Notes under the pieces: model-generated
Told to the model about the DNA's origin: nothing
Databases searched by the model: none
What the model saw: the letters and a program-made list of their open reading frames with translations, nothing else
Translations under genes and position numbers: made by a program
In this document: one piece after another, positions 1 to 8,559 of the stretch
Position numbering within the stretch: position 1 is the first letter of the stretch
Layout of the letters: each line of letters opens with the position of its first letter
Origin: Pseudoclavibacter sp. AY1H1
GTDB lineage: Bacteria > Actinomycetota > Actinomycetes > Actinomycetales > Microbacteriaceae
Length of the DNA stretch: 64,000 nucleotides
Assembly: GCF_002931055.1 (NCBI RefSeq)
Contig: NZ_PSXX01000001.1
Span: 844,034-908,033 of the forward strand
Direction of reading: 5' to 3'

Positions 1-1
1 G

Positions 2-232
2 ATCTGGATGTGGCACGGCCCAGGCTCGCTCAAGCTGCAGCTGGGCGGCAACGGGTCTGCGCCGGATGCCCGCGAGCCCGTCACGCTCGACCTCCGGCAC
101 GCGCAGGCCCTTGTCCCCGCCGGGCACTGGCAGCGCACACTGCCGGGCGAGGACGAGGTGCTCGTGAGCTGCCTCGTCTCCCCCGGTTTCAGCTTCGACG
201 ATTTCACGCTGGTCGACGATCACGAGGCGTGA
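2..232 (+). CDS. Cupin_5 (DUF985) family protein, 3' end only
   Basis: Only the last 76 codons are present; the gene starts left of the window. The end matches the C-terminal half of the cupin_5/DUF985 family: a GPGSLKL strand, a VPAGHWQ turn, then the conserved VSPGFSFDDFTLVD ending. These are small single-domain beta-barrel proteins. Sugar-nucleotide or oxalate-like substrates have been suggested for the family, but the activity is not established. The reading frame is intact to a TGA at 230-232. An 84-nt gap separates it from the amino-acid importer, so it is probably an independent gene. Confidence 0.75.
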   Translation: MWMWHGPGSLKLQLGGNGSAPDAREPVTLDLRHAQALVPAGHWQRTLPGEDEVLVSCLVSPGFSFDDFTLVDDHEA

Positions 233-316
233 GCCTGCCTTGCCTGCAACCAGGCGTAATGGGCGCATGCCTGCGTGCGCCTTCCCTTATCTTCAGCAGT
301 GAACGAAAGGCTTGTC

Positions 317-1162
317 ATGACTCTCTCCTCCCGCATCCGCAAGGGCGCTGCCGCCGCTGGCGTCATCGCCGCGCTGTTCGCACTTTCCGCGTGCTCCGGC
401 ACGTCCACGACTGAGCCGGCTGCCGAGGGTGACGGGCTGCAGACGCTCACGCCGGGCAAGCTGACGATCGCGACCGGCGAGCCGGCGTACTACCCGTGGG
501 TCATCGACAACGCTCCGGAGACGGGCGAGGGCTTCGAAGCCGCCGTCGCGTTGGCGGTTGCCGAGGAGCTGGGGTACGCGCCGGAGGATGTGGAGTGGGT
601 GCGCACGACCTTCGACAGCGCCGTCGCGCCGGGGCCGAAGGACTTCGATCTGAACCTGCAGCAGTTCACGATCTCCGAGGAGCGGAAGAACGCCGTCGAC
701 TTCTCGTCGCCGTACTACACGACGACCCAGGCGATCATCACGACCGAGGGGTCGAGCGTCGCAAGTGCTGCATCGATCGCCGATTTCGCGGACGCCAAGG
801 TCGGTGTCGCCGCGGCGTCGACGAGCTACTCGGTCGCGAAGGATGCGCTCGGCAAGGATCCTGAGGTCTTCAACTCGAACGAGGACACGGTGCTGGCGCT
901 GAAGAGCGGCCAGATCGACGCGCTGGTCACCGACCTGCCGACGGCGTTCTATCTCACCGGGGTGGAGCTCGATGATGGCAAGATCATCGGCCAGTTCGAC
1001 TCGACCGAGGGTGGCGACGAGTTCGGCATCGTGCTGCCGAAGGACTCTGCGCTGACCGCACCGGTCACGGCCGCCGTGGATGCGCTGCGTGACAACGGCA
1101 AGCTCGGCGAGCTCGAGACCGAGTGGCTCGAGACGTCGGTTGACGTTCCGACGCTGAAGTAG
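317..1162 (+). CDS. Polar amino-acid ABC transporter substrate-binding lipoprotein
   Basis: A 281-residue family 3 (SBP_bac_3) binding protein that captures an amino acid outside the membrane for the permease/ATPase pair downstream. It has a basic N-terminus, a hydrophobic stretch and a lipobox (LSAC, Cys about residue 28), so it is a predicted lipoprotein. The fold signature GKLTIATGEPAYYPWV follows at about residue 48 and the typical FTISEERKNAVDFSSPYY segment near residue 120. ATG 317 is chosen over an upstream in-frame GTG at 275 because GAAAGG sits 6-7 nt before it and the signal peptide starts there. Ligand specificity cannot be read from sequence. Confidence 0.9.
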   Translation: MTLSSRIRKGAAAAGVIAALFALSACSGTSTTEPAAEGDGLQTLTPGKLTIATGEPAYYPWVIDNAPETGEGFEAAVALAVAEELGYAPEDVEWVRTTFDSAVAPGPKDFDLNLQQFTISEERKNAVDFSSPYYTTTQAIITTEGSSVASAASIADFADAKVGVAAASTSYSVAKDALGKDPEVFNSNEDTVLALKSGQIDALVTDLPTAFYLTGVELDDGKIIGQFDSTEGGDEFGIVLPKDSALTAPVTAAVDALRDNGKLGELETEWLETSVDVPTLK

Positions 1163-1165
1163 CCC

Positions 1166-2065
1166 GTGTCGCAGGTCCCTCCTTCTCCCGCCGAGGTGTC
1201 GGCGAGCGCCGCGGCCGCCGAGCCTTGGTCGCCGAGTGCGATCGAGCTCGAGCGGCGCGCGTTCCGGCGACGCCAGTCGCAGCGTTCGGTGCTGGTGGCG
1301 CTCGTCTCGACGCTCGCGTTCGCGGTCATCGTGTGGGCGACGCTCATCAACACGCCTGGCTGGGCGGCGGTGTCGGAGACGTTCTTCGATCTCGACTACG
1401 CGATCGAAGTGCTGCCGACGGTGCTCGAGGGGCTGTGGTTGAACATCCGCGTGCTCGCCGTCGCCGTGGTGGGGGTGGCGATCTTCGCGACGCTGCTGGC
1501 GGTCATCCGCACGCTGCGCGGTCCGGTCTTCTTCCCATTGCGTGCCGTCGCGACGGTATACACGGACCTGTTCCGGGGCATGCCGATCATCATCGTGCTC
1601 TACCTGGTGGGTATCGGCGTTCCGGCGCTGGGCATCTTCCCTCGGGTGGATGCGGCCGTCTGGGGCACCCTCGCGCTTGTGCTCGTGTACTCGGCATATG
1701 TCGCCGAGGTGCTGCGGGCGGGTATGGAGTCGGTGCATCCGACGCAGCGCGTGGCCGCGCGTTCGCTTGGCCTCTCACACGCTGCCACGCTGCGCCTGGT
1801 GGTGATGCCGCAGGGTGTGCGGAAGGTGACGCCGGCCCTCATGAACGACTTCATCTCCATGCAGAAGGACGTCGGCCTCATCTCGATCCTGGGTGCGGTG
1901 GATGCGGTGCGGGCCGCGCAGATCGAGACGGCGCTCACCTACAACTACACGCCGTACGTAGTCGCGGGTCTGCTGTTCGTGCTGATCAGCCTGCCGATGA
2001 TCCGTCTCACGGATTGGTACACGGCTCGGGCGCAGAAGCGCGAGCAGATCGGGGGCACGGTATGA
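1166..2065 (+). CDS. Amino-acid ABC transporter permease (HisM/GlnP type)
   Basis: A 299-residue membrane component of the polar amino-acid importer. It has a long N-terminal extension (about 45 residues), one early membrane segment, and then the BPD_transp_1 core with the coupling helix region 'MESVHPTQRVAARSLGLSH' near residue 190 that contacts the ATPase. GTG start 3 nt after the stop of the binding protein. The 3' end overlaps the ATPase start by four bases (ATGA), indicating translational coupling. It is the only permease in the cluster, so it probably acts as a homodimer. Confidence 0.9.
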   Translation: MSQVPPSPAEVSASAAAAEPWSPSAIELERRAFRRRQSQRSVLVALVSTLAFAVIVWATLINTPGWAAVSETFFDLDYAIEVLPTVLEGLWLNIRVLAVAVVGVAIFATLLAVIRTLRGPVFFPLRAVATVYTDLFRGMPIIIVLYLVGIGVPALGIFPRVDAAVWGTLALVLVYSAYVAEVLRAGMESVHPTQRVAARSLGLSHAATLRLVVMPQGVRKVTPALMNDFISMQKDVGLISILGAVDAVRAAQIETALTYNYTPYVVAGLLFVLISLPMIRLTDWYTARAQKREQIGGTV

Positions 2066-2877
2066 GCGACGTGTACGCGTACGACGACGAGCCTGCCGCC
2101 GCGGGCGCTGCTGCATCCGCTGGCACCACCGGTGACCTGAAGCCGGTCCTGGAAGTTCGGGGCGTGCACAAGCAGTTCGGTGACGTGCAGGTGCTGCGCG
2201 GCATCGATCTTTCCGTGCTGCCGCATCAGGTGATCGTGCTGGTGGGATCGAGCGGTTCGGGCAAGTCGACGCTGCTGAAGACGATCAACCTGATCGAGCG
2301 GGTCGACGATGGGCAGATCTTCCTCGACGGCGAGGACATCTCCGACCCGCGCGCGAATGCCGACGCGGTGCGGAGCCGCATCGGTGTGGTGTTCCAGCAT
2401 TTCAACCTGTTCCCGCACATGACGGTGCTCGACAACGTGACGCTCGCTGCCCGGAAGGTGCACAAGACGCCTCGGGCTGAGGCGGCAGCGCGGGGCACGG
2501 CCATCCTCGAGCGCGTGGGCCTGGGTGCGCATGCGACGAGTTACCCGGATCGCCTGTCTGGTGGTCAGCAGCAACGGGTGGCGATCGCCCGGGCCATCAT
2601 GACGGAGCCGAAGGTGCTGCTGCTAGATGAGATCACGAGCGCGCTCGACCCGCAGTTGGTGGGTGAGGTGCTGGATGTGGTGCTCGAGTTGAAGGAGCAG
2701 GGAGCCACGATCCTGATGGCGACGCACGAGATGAGCTTCGCGCGCCGCGTGGCCGACCAGATCGTGTTCCTCAAGGACGGCGTGCTCATCGAACGCGCGG
2801 CACCCGAGCAGTTCTTCACGAACCCGCAGCGGCCCGAGACGGTGGAGTTCCTGTCGCGGGTGAACTTCGGGGCGTGA
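2062..2877 (+). CDS. Amino-acid ABC transporter ATP-binding protein (GlnQ type)
   Basis: A 271-residue ATPase that powers the importer. It carries Walker A (GSSGSGKST), the Q-loop region FQHFNLFPHMTVLDNV, the signature LSGGQQQR, Walker B with the GlnQ-type LLLDEITSALD, and a switch His in MATHEMSF. The start is the ATG at 2062 overlapping the permease stop. The first 30 residues (Asp/Ala rich) precede the domain. The operon ends here and a hairpin begins 20 nt after the stop. Confidence 0.93.
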   Translation: MSDVYAYDDEPAAAGAAASAGTTGDLKPVLEVRGVHKQFGDVQVLRGIDLSVLPHQVIVLVGSSGSGKSTLLKTINLIERVDDGQIFLDGEDISDPRANADAVRSRIGVVFQHFNLFPHMTVLDNVTLAARKVHKTPRAEAAARGTAILERVGLGAHATSYPDRLSGGQQQRVAIARAIMTEPKVLLLDEITSALDPQLVGEVLDVVLELKEQGATILMATHEMSFARRVADQIVFLKDGVLIERAAPEQFFTNPQRPETVEFLSRVNFGA

Positions 2878-2896
2878 GGAGTAGATCGGGAAAGTC

Positions 2897-2922
2897 CTAG
2901 CTCTCGTTTGTCCGAAAGCTAG
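2897..2922 (+). terminator. Hairpin after the amino-acid importer operon
   Basis: CTAGCTCTCG (2897-2906) and CGAAAGCTAG (2913-2922) pair over 10 bp with one mismatch around a TTTGTC loop, 20 nt after the ATPase stop. There is no T-tract, so it is a candidate terminator or mRNA-end hairpin rather than a classic intrinsic terminator. It lies at the left edge of the low-GC stretch. Confidence 0.45.
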
Positions 2923-3382
2923 CTATGGCAGCGCGCAACTCGCACAGACGCAGCGGAGCTGGTCGATGGCTCGAAGACCGCGTTTGACGATGTCGCCATC
3001 GATCTCGCCTGTGATCTGGTCACGGCTCAGGACGTAGATCGGCAAAGCAGCACCGTCCCACGATCCCTTTCGGTGGGCTTCCGTCGAGGAGGTCAACGAC
3101 CTGGAGTGGGGCGGATCAGACGTTCCCGCTGTCGCAGCACAGCTAGGACGCTTTCACTCATCACGGTTTCCGCCCCTGCTCCCGAGCGCCACTCGAAGTG
3201 ACGAGTACCCGCGTGCACCGGCAGTTTCATCGAGAGTGCGCCCCGATCCTCCTGCCCACAATACCGTTGCTGCATTGGCCCGACGTGCCCACACCCGCGC
3301 CACACTTTGCGGGAAGCGTCCGTGGGTGAAAACACATTCGAGCACGTCGCCTCCGTCACCGTCACATAAGTTGCGAAGCCAT
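2923..3382. other. Non-coding gap with a possible gene remnant on the minus strand
   Basis: 460 nt without a convincing gene between the amino-acid importer and the sugar importer. On the minus strand an open frame of about 66 codons runs from about 3120 down to a TAG at 2923-2925, with protein-like text such as SWDGAALPIYVLSRDQITG followed by EIDGDIVKRGLRAIDQL. It has no start codon or ribosome site and I do not recognise the family. It may be the 3' end of a decayed gene at an island boundary, or chance. No promoter is assigned. Confidence 0.3.
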
Positions 3383-4222
3383 CTAGCCCTTGACGGCTCC
3401 GGCTGTCATACCTTTCGCGAGGAAGGGTTCGAGGAAGAGAAAGAGGATGACCATCGGGATTGTCGACAGAAGGCCAGTTGCCATGAGGCCGGACCAGTCG
3501 ACGCTGAACTCGCCGATGAATGAAGCGATACCGACTGTGATGGTCCATCCGTCAGGGTTTGACATCAATGTGCGCGCGAACAAGAAGTCGCCCCAGGTCA
3601 GGATTGCGGCGTAGGTGAATGTTGCGGCGATGCCGGGCAGGAGCACGGGAAGGACGACGAGCCGGAGCGCTTCGAGCCTCGAGCATCCGTCGATCATGGC
3701 AGCCTGCTCGATTTCAACCGGGACCGAATCGATGAAGCCCTTCATAAGCCAAGTCGTGAATGGCACCGTCGCCGCGATATTCACGAGGATGACCGACCAC
3801 AGGTTGTTGATGAGATGTGTCGTGGCGAACACCATGAACAACGGAATAATAAGCAGGGTGCCCGGCAGCACCCGGCTCACGAGAAGACTGAACCCCATAG
3901 CCTGCTGCCCTCGCGTGCGGAATCGCGACAGGCTGTATCCGCCCAGCGTGCTCACGACGGTGGACACGACGGCGGCGCCGAGCGTCGACAGCGCGGAGTT
4001 CCCGAGCCACGTCAAGATCGGGCGGCCCGTGATGACCTCCGTATACGCGTCGAACGAGACCTCGTCCAACGCAGGGAAAAGTGGCGGGTTCTCCGTCAGG
4101 AGACTTCGAGACGGCACGAGGGACGTCATGACCATCCAGTAGATGGGAAACAGTAGGATCCCGCTCGCGACGAGAGCGATCGCAAGCAGCCCGTACTGCC
4201 GAGGGCGTGAAAGTTGACGCAT
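3383..4222 (-). CDS. Carbohydrate ABC transporter permease (MalG type)
   Basis: A 279-residue inner-membrane permease, the last gene of an IclR-SBP-permease-permease unit. It shows six predicted membrane segments and the MalG-type coupling motif EIEQAAMIDGCSRLEALRL near residue 180. The short C-terminal tail GMTAGAVKG is typical of MalG-class proteins. ATG start with AGGAACG upstream, 9 nt after the stop of the MalF-like gene. No ATPase lies in the cluster, so it must share a general sugar-importer ATPase (MsiK/MalK type) encoded elsewhere. Confidence 0.9.
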   Translation of the reverse strand: MRQLSRPRQYGLLAIALVASGILLFPIYWMVMTSLVPSRSLLTENPPLFPALDEVSFDAYTEVITGRPILTWLGNSALSTLGAAVVSTVVSTLGGYSLSRFRTRGQQAMGFSLLVSRVLPGTLLIIPLFMVFATTHLINNLWSVILVNIAATVPFTTWLMKGFIDSVPVEIEQAAMIDGCSRLEALRLVVLPVLLPGIAATFTYAAILTWGDFLFARTLMSNPDGWTITVGIASFIGEFSVDWSGLMATGLLSTIPMVILFLFLEPFLAKGMTAGAVKG

Positions 4223-4231
4223 GCTTCGTTC

Positions 4232-5206
4232 CTAACTCTGAGTGCGCAGCGAGCGCATGAAGAATGCCAGCACTGCCGTAGCGATGAGCATCGTGATGAC
4301 CCCAAGGGCCGCAGCGAGCCCGAGCTGGAAGTACTGAAATGCCTCGTTGTAGATGCGTATCGCCAACGTCTGCGTGGCGTTGTTCGGCCCGCCCCCGGTC
4401 AGCGGGTAGATGAAATCGAACTCCCGGAAGATGCCGATAGCCGTGATGACGATGGAAAGCGCCGACGCAGTGCGCACGGCAGGCCAAGTGACGTAGCGAA
4501 ATTGCTGCCTGGCCTTCGCACCATCGAGTTGCGCAGCCTCGTACAGCTCACCCGGCACGCTCTGCAGCGCGGCCAGCAACACGAGAGTGAAGAACGGGTA
4601 GTACTTCCAGACAGTCGGAATGATAACCGCCAGCATTGCCGAATCCGGGTCGGCCAACCAGGCAATGTTCTCCTGAATGATGCCCAGATTGCGGAGGATA
4701 GCGTTCACGATGCCGTACGACGCGTCCAGCATCCATGCGAATGCCGCGCTGACTGCGATGCCAGGCACGGCCCACGGCAGCAGCACGAGCGGCCGGAAGA
4801 TCCTGCGCCCCGGGAAACTGCGATTCAACAGGAGCGCCAATGCGAGTCCGATGAGGAACGCCGGGATGAGCACTCCAAGCGTGTAGACGACGGACCGTCC
4901 GAGGTCGCCGAGCAGTTGAGGATCGGTAAGGATCTGCACGTAATTATCGAACGTCAACGGCAAGGAGCCGACCTCATCCAACGACTGCACGCGGCCGCCC
5001 CTGAACGACAGGTCGATGGCGACGTAGAACGGATACGCCATAAGCAGGCCAACCACGACCAGCGTTGGCGTCAGCGTCGAGTAAGCAAACAGTCCATCCC
5101 GTCGACGAGTCGGAGAAGCCTGCCGACCAGTCTTCGTCGCGGGTCGCGACCGCGGTTGCCGGTCAGAAGCTACGTTCACGCTCTCCCGTTCGCGTACATC
5201 AGTCAC
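4232..5206 (-). CDS. Carbohydrate ABC transporter permease (MalF type)
   Basis: A 324-residue partner permease. After a charged N-terminal tail of about 35 residues come a first membrane segment (TPTLVVVGLLMAYPFYVAI) and the BPD_transp_1 core with the coupling motif ELYEAAQLDGAKARQQFRYV near residue 220. GTG start overlaps the TGA of the binding-protein gene by four bases (5203-5206), so translation is coupled. It forms the heterodimeric channel with the MalG-like protein. The substrate is probably a sugar or sugar acid, judging from the neighbouring catabolic genes. Confidence 0.9.
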   Translation of the reverse strand: MTDVRERESVNVASDRQPRSRPATKTGRQASPTRRRDGLFAYSTLTPTLVVVGLLMAYPFYVAIDLSFRGGRVQSLDEVGSLPLTFDNYVQILTDPQLLGDLGRSVVYTLGVLIPAFLIGLALALLLNRSFPGRRIFRPLVLLPWAVPGIAVSAAFAWMLDASYGIVNAILRNLGIIQENIAWLADPDSAMLAVIIPTVWKYYPFFTLVLLAALQSVPGELYEAAQLDGAKARQQFRYVTWPAVRTASALSIVITAIGIFREFDFIYPLTGGGPNNATQTLAIRIYNEAFQYFQLGLAAALGVITMLIATAVLAFFMRSLRTQS

Positions 5207-6465
5207 GAGCCGCTCCCGAATTCGCGCACCAACTGTTCCTGCAGGGAAGCTGCGACCTCAGGCGTGGGTGTGTCTGTGGTCGTGAGCGTGATGGCCGCCT
5301 CCGACACGATCTGACTGAGCCTTGTGAACTCTTCACGCTGCTGCGCATCCTGCGGGTAGATGCTCACAGCCTCATCCGCGAGCTCCTGGAAGAGCTCCAA
5401 CTCCGGCCGGTCGGTTAGGGCTTCTTCGGTGATCGAACCAGTGCGCGGTGCAGGCACCGCCGCGAGCTCCGTGTAGCGTTCCTGCCACTCAGCGCTCGAC
5501 GCGAGCTCGATGAACTCCCACGCCGCCTGCTCGGTCCGCTCATCCAAGCCCGCCGGCAAGTGGATGCTGTTGCTCACCCCGCCTGGGATGGTCTCGAATG
5601 GCGCAGCCGCCGTCTTCAGCGAACCAGCGACACTCTCTGCGGCTCCGTCGAGCTCTGCAACAAAAAAGGGCCCGTCCAACAGCATCGCGATGTTGCCGTT
5701 GAGAAACAGCTCGTTGCGCTGCTGCGTCTGGATACCCGCCGGTGCCTGCGCCAGCGCGGCCCTATACTGCTCCATTCCGGCGATAGCCTCAGGAGTGTCG
5801 ACCGTAAACACGCTCCCGTTTGCGAGCGCACCCCCGTTGCCGGTGATGAACGACATCAGCTCGGTGTAGTTGTCTGGACTCTGCTGGGTTGTTGCACCGA
5901 ATCCGTAGACGCCGTTGCCAGTTATCGCTTCCGCGGCGGCGACAACCTCTTCGCCCGTAGTCGGTACGGGTAGGCCGGCCTGCTCCAACAGATCCGCGTT
6001 GTAGTAGAGCGTGTAGCCATAGCCCAGGAGCAGCACTCCGTACGACTGGTCTTCCCACTCCATCTCCGTTTGCAGCGGCGTCCACGTTTCCGGGATGTCG
6101 GTGCCGTCAAGGTGCGCATCCAACGGAGCGAGCCAACCCCGGCTCGCAAACTCAGACGCGTTGCGCGCAGGCAGGTGCACGATCTCCGGTTGGTCGTTCG
6201 CGGCGAACCGAGTCGTCAACTGGTCAACGTAGCTGCCGAACGGGACCTGGTAGAAGTCGATGTCAACGTCGGAGTGTTGGGCTTCGTATTCGGTGATCAC
6301 CTCGCTCCACCAAGCGCCGAATGCAGGGTCTTCGGCCTGCCAACTCGGGAACTCCAGGGTGATCGACCCCGTGGCATCCGGGGTGTCACCGGAGCCGCAG
6401 GCGGTCAGTCCGAGAACGGTGATCGCTGTGAGGGAGAGGATGCTGTTTCTTCGGGTTCGTTGCAT
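5203..6465 (-). CDS. Extracellular solute-binding lipoprotein, family 1 (sugar type)
   Basis: A 420-residue substrate-binding protein for the adjacent permeases. The lipobox LTAC at about residues 20-23 marks it as a lipoprotein. The mature part has the family 1 layout: ITLEFPSWQAEDPAF first strand, VDIDFYQVPFGSYVDQL, and a middle LFLNGNIAMLLDGPFFVAEL segment typical of sugar-binding proteins. ATG with AGGAAG 9 nt upstream. It lies 48 nt after the IclR gene on the same strand, so regulator and importer are probably one transcript. Confidence 0.9.
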   Translation of the reverse strand: MQRTRRNSILSLTAITVLGLTACGSGDTPDATGSITLEFPSWQAEDPAFGAWWSEVITEYEAQHSDVDIDFYQVPFGSYVDQLTTRFAANDQPEIVHLPARNASEFASRGWLAPLDAHLDGTDIPETWTPLQTEMEWEDQSYGVLLLGYGYTLYYNADLLEQAGLPVPTTGEEVVAAAEAITGNGVYGFGATTQQSPDNYTELMSFITGNGGALANGSVFTVDTPEAIAGMEQYRAALAQAPAGIQTQQRNELFLNGNIAMLLDGPFFVAELDGAAESVAGSLKTAAAPFETIPGGVSNSIHLPAGLDERTEQAAWEFIELASSAEWQERYTELAAVPAPRTGSITEEALTDRPELELFQELADEAVSIYPQDAQQREEFTRLSQIVSEAAITLTTTDTPTPEVAASLQEQLVREFGSGS

Positions 6466-6513
6466 GCTGCGACACTTCCTTGTGTGCTGAGGTGGGGATG
6501 ATTGCTGAGCCAG

Positions 6514-7308
6514 CTATGCGCGGTGCGGGTGTTGGGTCGAAGCGCGGGGACCCAGATAGCCCATCGCTGTGCTGATGGAATCGGCAACCTCGATTGCCCG
6601 CTGGGCGATCTCCGACTCGCGAGTAGTCAGGTCAAGCGCGCTGAGGGGTCCTGAAATCGAAATCGCGGCCACAATGCCTCCTTCGGAGTTGCGGATGGGG
6701 GCGGCAACGCAGGATCGCCCCAGGGCCAACTCCTCGCGTTCCGTCGAGTAGCCGCTGCGGTGCACGGACGCGACTGCCTCATCAAGACGCTCATGGTCGA
6801 CGATGGTGTGCACGGTGAACGGTTCGAGATCAGGCAGCAATGCACGGCGCTCGTCGCCGGATAGCCCTGCGAGCAAGCATTTTCCGAGAGCCGTCGAATG
6901 CAGAGGACTGCGATGCCCCATGAGTGTGAAGCTCTTCGGCGCGAGCGCACCCTCGAAATTCGAGAGGTAGTAGAGCTCCCCACCCCGACGGATGGCGACG
7001 TTCACGCCTAGCCCCAGCGACGCCGCGAGGTGCTGACCGGGTTGCCTCGCGTGCCGAAAAACGGACTGCTCGTTGAGCGCGGCACCGGCCATCGCCAGGA
7101 AGATCAACCCGAGACGATACGTGCCGGATTCCGGATCGCGCACGACGTAGTCGAGCAGCTCGAGCGAGGTCAGGAGCCGGGAAACCGTGGACTGTCCCAA
7201 TCCTGTCTCCGTCACGATGTCCGCGACCCGGGAAGGCCCGCAGCGGGTTATCGCTTCTAGAACGGATGCAGCCCGCTCAAGCCCCTGATTGGCTCCATCT
7301 GCTGCCAT
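6514..7308 (-). CDS. IclR family transcriptional regulator
   Basis: A 264-residue regulator: winged helix at residues 8-65 (GLERAASVLEAI, then GQSTVSRLLTSLELLDYV as recognition helix) and an IclR effector domain with the usual HSTALGKCLLA and RSGYSTEREELALG stretches and a Cys (RSCVAAPI). ATG 7308 is preferred over ATG 7320, which is in frame four codons upstream, because GGGAGA lies just before it. The position between the importer genes and the divergent catabolic pair points to local control of both. The effector is likely the transported sugar acid or its breakdown product. Confidence 0.9.
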   Translation of the reverse strand: MAADGANQGLERAASVLEAITRCGPSRVADIVTETGLGQSTVSRLLTSLELLDYVVRDPESGTYRLGLIFLAMAGAALNEQSVFRHARQPGQHLAASLGLGVNVAIRRGGELYYLSNFEGALAPKSFTLMGHRSPLHSTALGKCLLAGLSGDERRALLPDLEPFTVHTIVDHERLDEAVASVHRSGYSTEREELALGRSCVAAPIRNSEGGIVAAISISGPLSALDLTTRESEIAQRAIEVADSISTAMGYLGPRASTQHPHRA

Positions 7309-7343
7309 GACTTCTCCCATCGCTAGACAACCCCGACAATAAT

Positions 7344-7373
7344 GGATAGCGTAATCCGCACAGTGCATGACTG
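7344..7373. promoter_or_regulatory. Candidate IclR operator in the divergent promoter region
   Basis: The 87-nt gap between the divergent iclR-type gene and the dehydratase gene holds two small palindromes: GGATagcgtAATCC (7344-7357) and CAGTGCATGACTG (7361-7373). Either could bind the IclR protein and control both directions. This is inferred from position only; no clear -10/-35 could be assigned. Confidence 0.3.
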
Positions 7374-7395
7374 CAACCACTGATTGGATATATGC

Positions 7396-8559
7396 ATGCG
7401 AATTGCGTCCGTAGAGGTCTTCGTCCTCAAGCTGCAGCACCGGGAGAACTACCTCGGGGCCTTGCAGGGTGGAGCCAGCGTGCCCGCTGGCTACCACGTT
7501 CGTGAACCGTGGCGGAGCCTGTACTCCCCACTTTTCGAGACAGTGCTCGTCAAGATCACCGCCAATGACGGCACAGCCGGATGGGGAGAAGGGCTCGCAC
7601 CAGTTGGCCCGGAGATTCTGGCCATGATCATTCGGCGGCTCATTGCGCCGCAACTCATAGGCATGAGTGCCGTCGCACCACGACCAGCCTGGAACCGCAC
7701 GACTTCTCTCATGCGTGAGCGAGGACACCTCGTGGGCCACCAGGCTGACGCGCTCGCAGCGATAGACATAGCCCTCTGGGACCTCGCAGCCCGTCTCCAC
7801 GACGTTCCGCTCGTCGAGCTGCTCGGTGGAGCCTTCCGCGAAGAAGTTCCCGTGTACGTCTCCGGCCTCCCACGCTCAACCGACGCCGACCGCGCGCTAC
7901 TCGCCCGCGAATGGCAGGACGCGGGCATGAGGTCCGTAAAACTGCACCTCGGCCTGGGTGTTGACCACGATCTGGCGACCGTCGCGGCAGTCCACGAGGC
8001 AGCGCCTCAGCTGCGGATCGCCGTCGACGCCCATTGGGCTTATTCGCCCCACGACGGCCTGCGCCTCGCGGAAGGGCTCAGCGCACTCGGCGGCTGGTTC
8101 CTCGAAGCTCCGCTTGTTCCCGAGGACGAGCAAGCCCATCGCGAGCTTGTTCGGCGCAGCCCCATCCCCATCGCCGTCGGAGAAACGCTACGCAACCGAT
8201 TCGAGTTCGAACGCTGGACCGCACAGCGTGCACTCGACCTCGCGCAACCTGACGTCGGGCGCACGGGCCTCACCGAGGCTCTCAGCATCGCCGAAGTCTG
8301 CTCAGCCCGCCACTTGCCGACCGCGCCCCACCATTCAGTGGGCCTCGGCGTGCTCCTTGCCGCTGGCATCCACTTCAGCGCCGCAATCCCCGACCTTCTC
8401 GCTTTCGAATACCAGCCGACGAGCACCGAGATCGGCCAATCAATCCTGACCACCTCGCTCCTCCCGGACGGGGCGAGCTTCCGGATACCGAACGGCCCCG
8501 GCCTGGGAATCGACATCGACGAACCACATATCCGCCAACTCGCAAAGGAACACAGCTGA
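7396..8559 (+). CDS. Enolase-superfamily sugar-acid dehydratase-like protein (mandelate racemase/MLE family)
   Basis: A 387-residue enolase-superfamily enzyme. N-terminal capping domain to about residue 130, then the barrel. Metal ligands D211, E237 and E263 are visible (AVDAHWAY, FLEAPL, VGETL). Candidate acid/base residues are K182 in VKLHLG, H213 in DAH, and the D286-H312/H313 dyad (QPDVGRTG, APHHSVGLG). The D-x-H plus APH pattern resembles aldonic-acid dehydratases of the galactonate type. It would dehydrate a sugar acid to a 2-keto-3-deoxy product for the aldolase directly downstream. ATG 7396 is preferred over an in-frame TTG at 7384. Exact substrate unknown. Confidence 0.82.
   Translation: MRIASVEVFVLKLQHRENYLGALQGGASVPAGYHVREPWRSLYSPLFETVLVKITANDGTAGWGEGLAPVGPEILAMIIRRLIAPQLIGMSAVAPRPAWNRTTSLMRERGHLVGHQADALAAIDIALWDLAARLHDVPLVELLGGAFREEVPVYVSGLPRSTDADRALLAREWQDAGMRSVKLHLGLGVDHDLATVAAVHEAAPQLRIAVDAHWAYSPHDGLRLAEGLSALGGWFLEAPLVPEDEQAHRELVRRSPIPIAVGETLRNRFEFERWTAQRALDLAQPDVGRTGLTEALSIAEVCSARHLPTAPHHSVGLGVLLAAGIHFSAAIPDLLAFEYQPTSTEIGQSILTTSLLPDGASFRIPNGPGLGIDIDEPHIRQLAKEHS

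Noticed and set aside
1225..2061. Upstream extension of the amino-acid importer ATPase
   Set aside because: The extension lies out of frame over the permease gene. The ATPase has a clear ATG at 2062 in an ATGA overlap.
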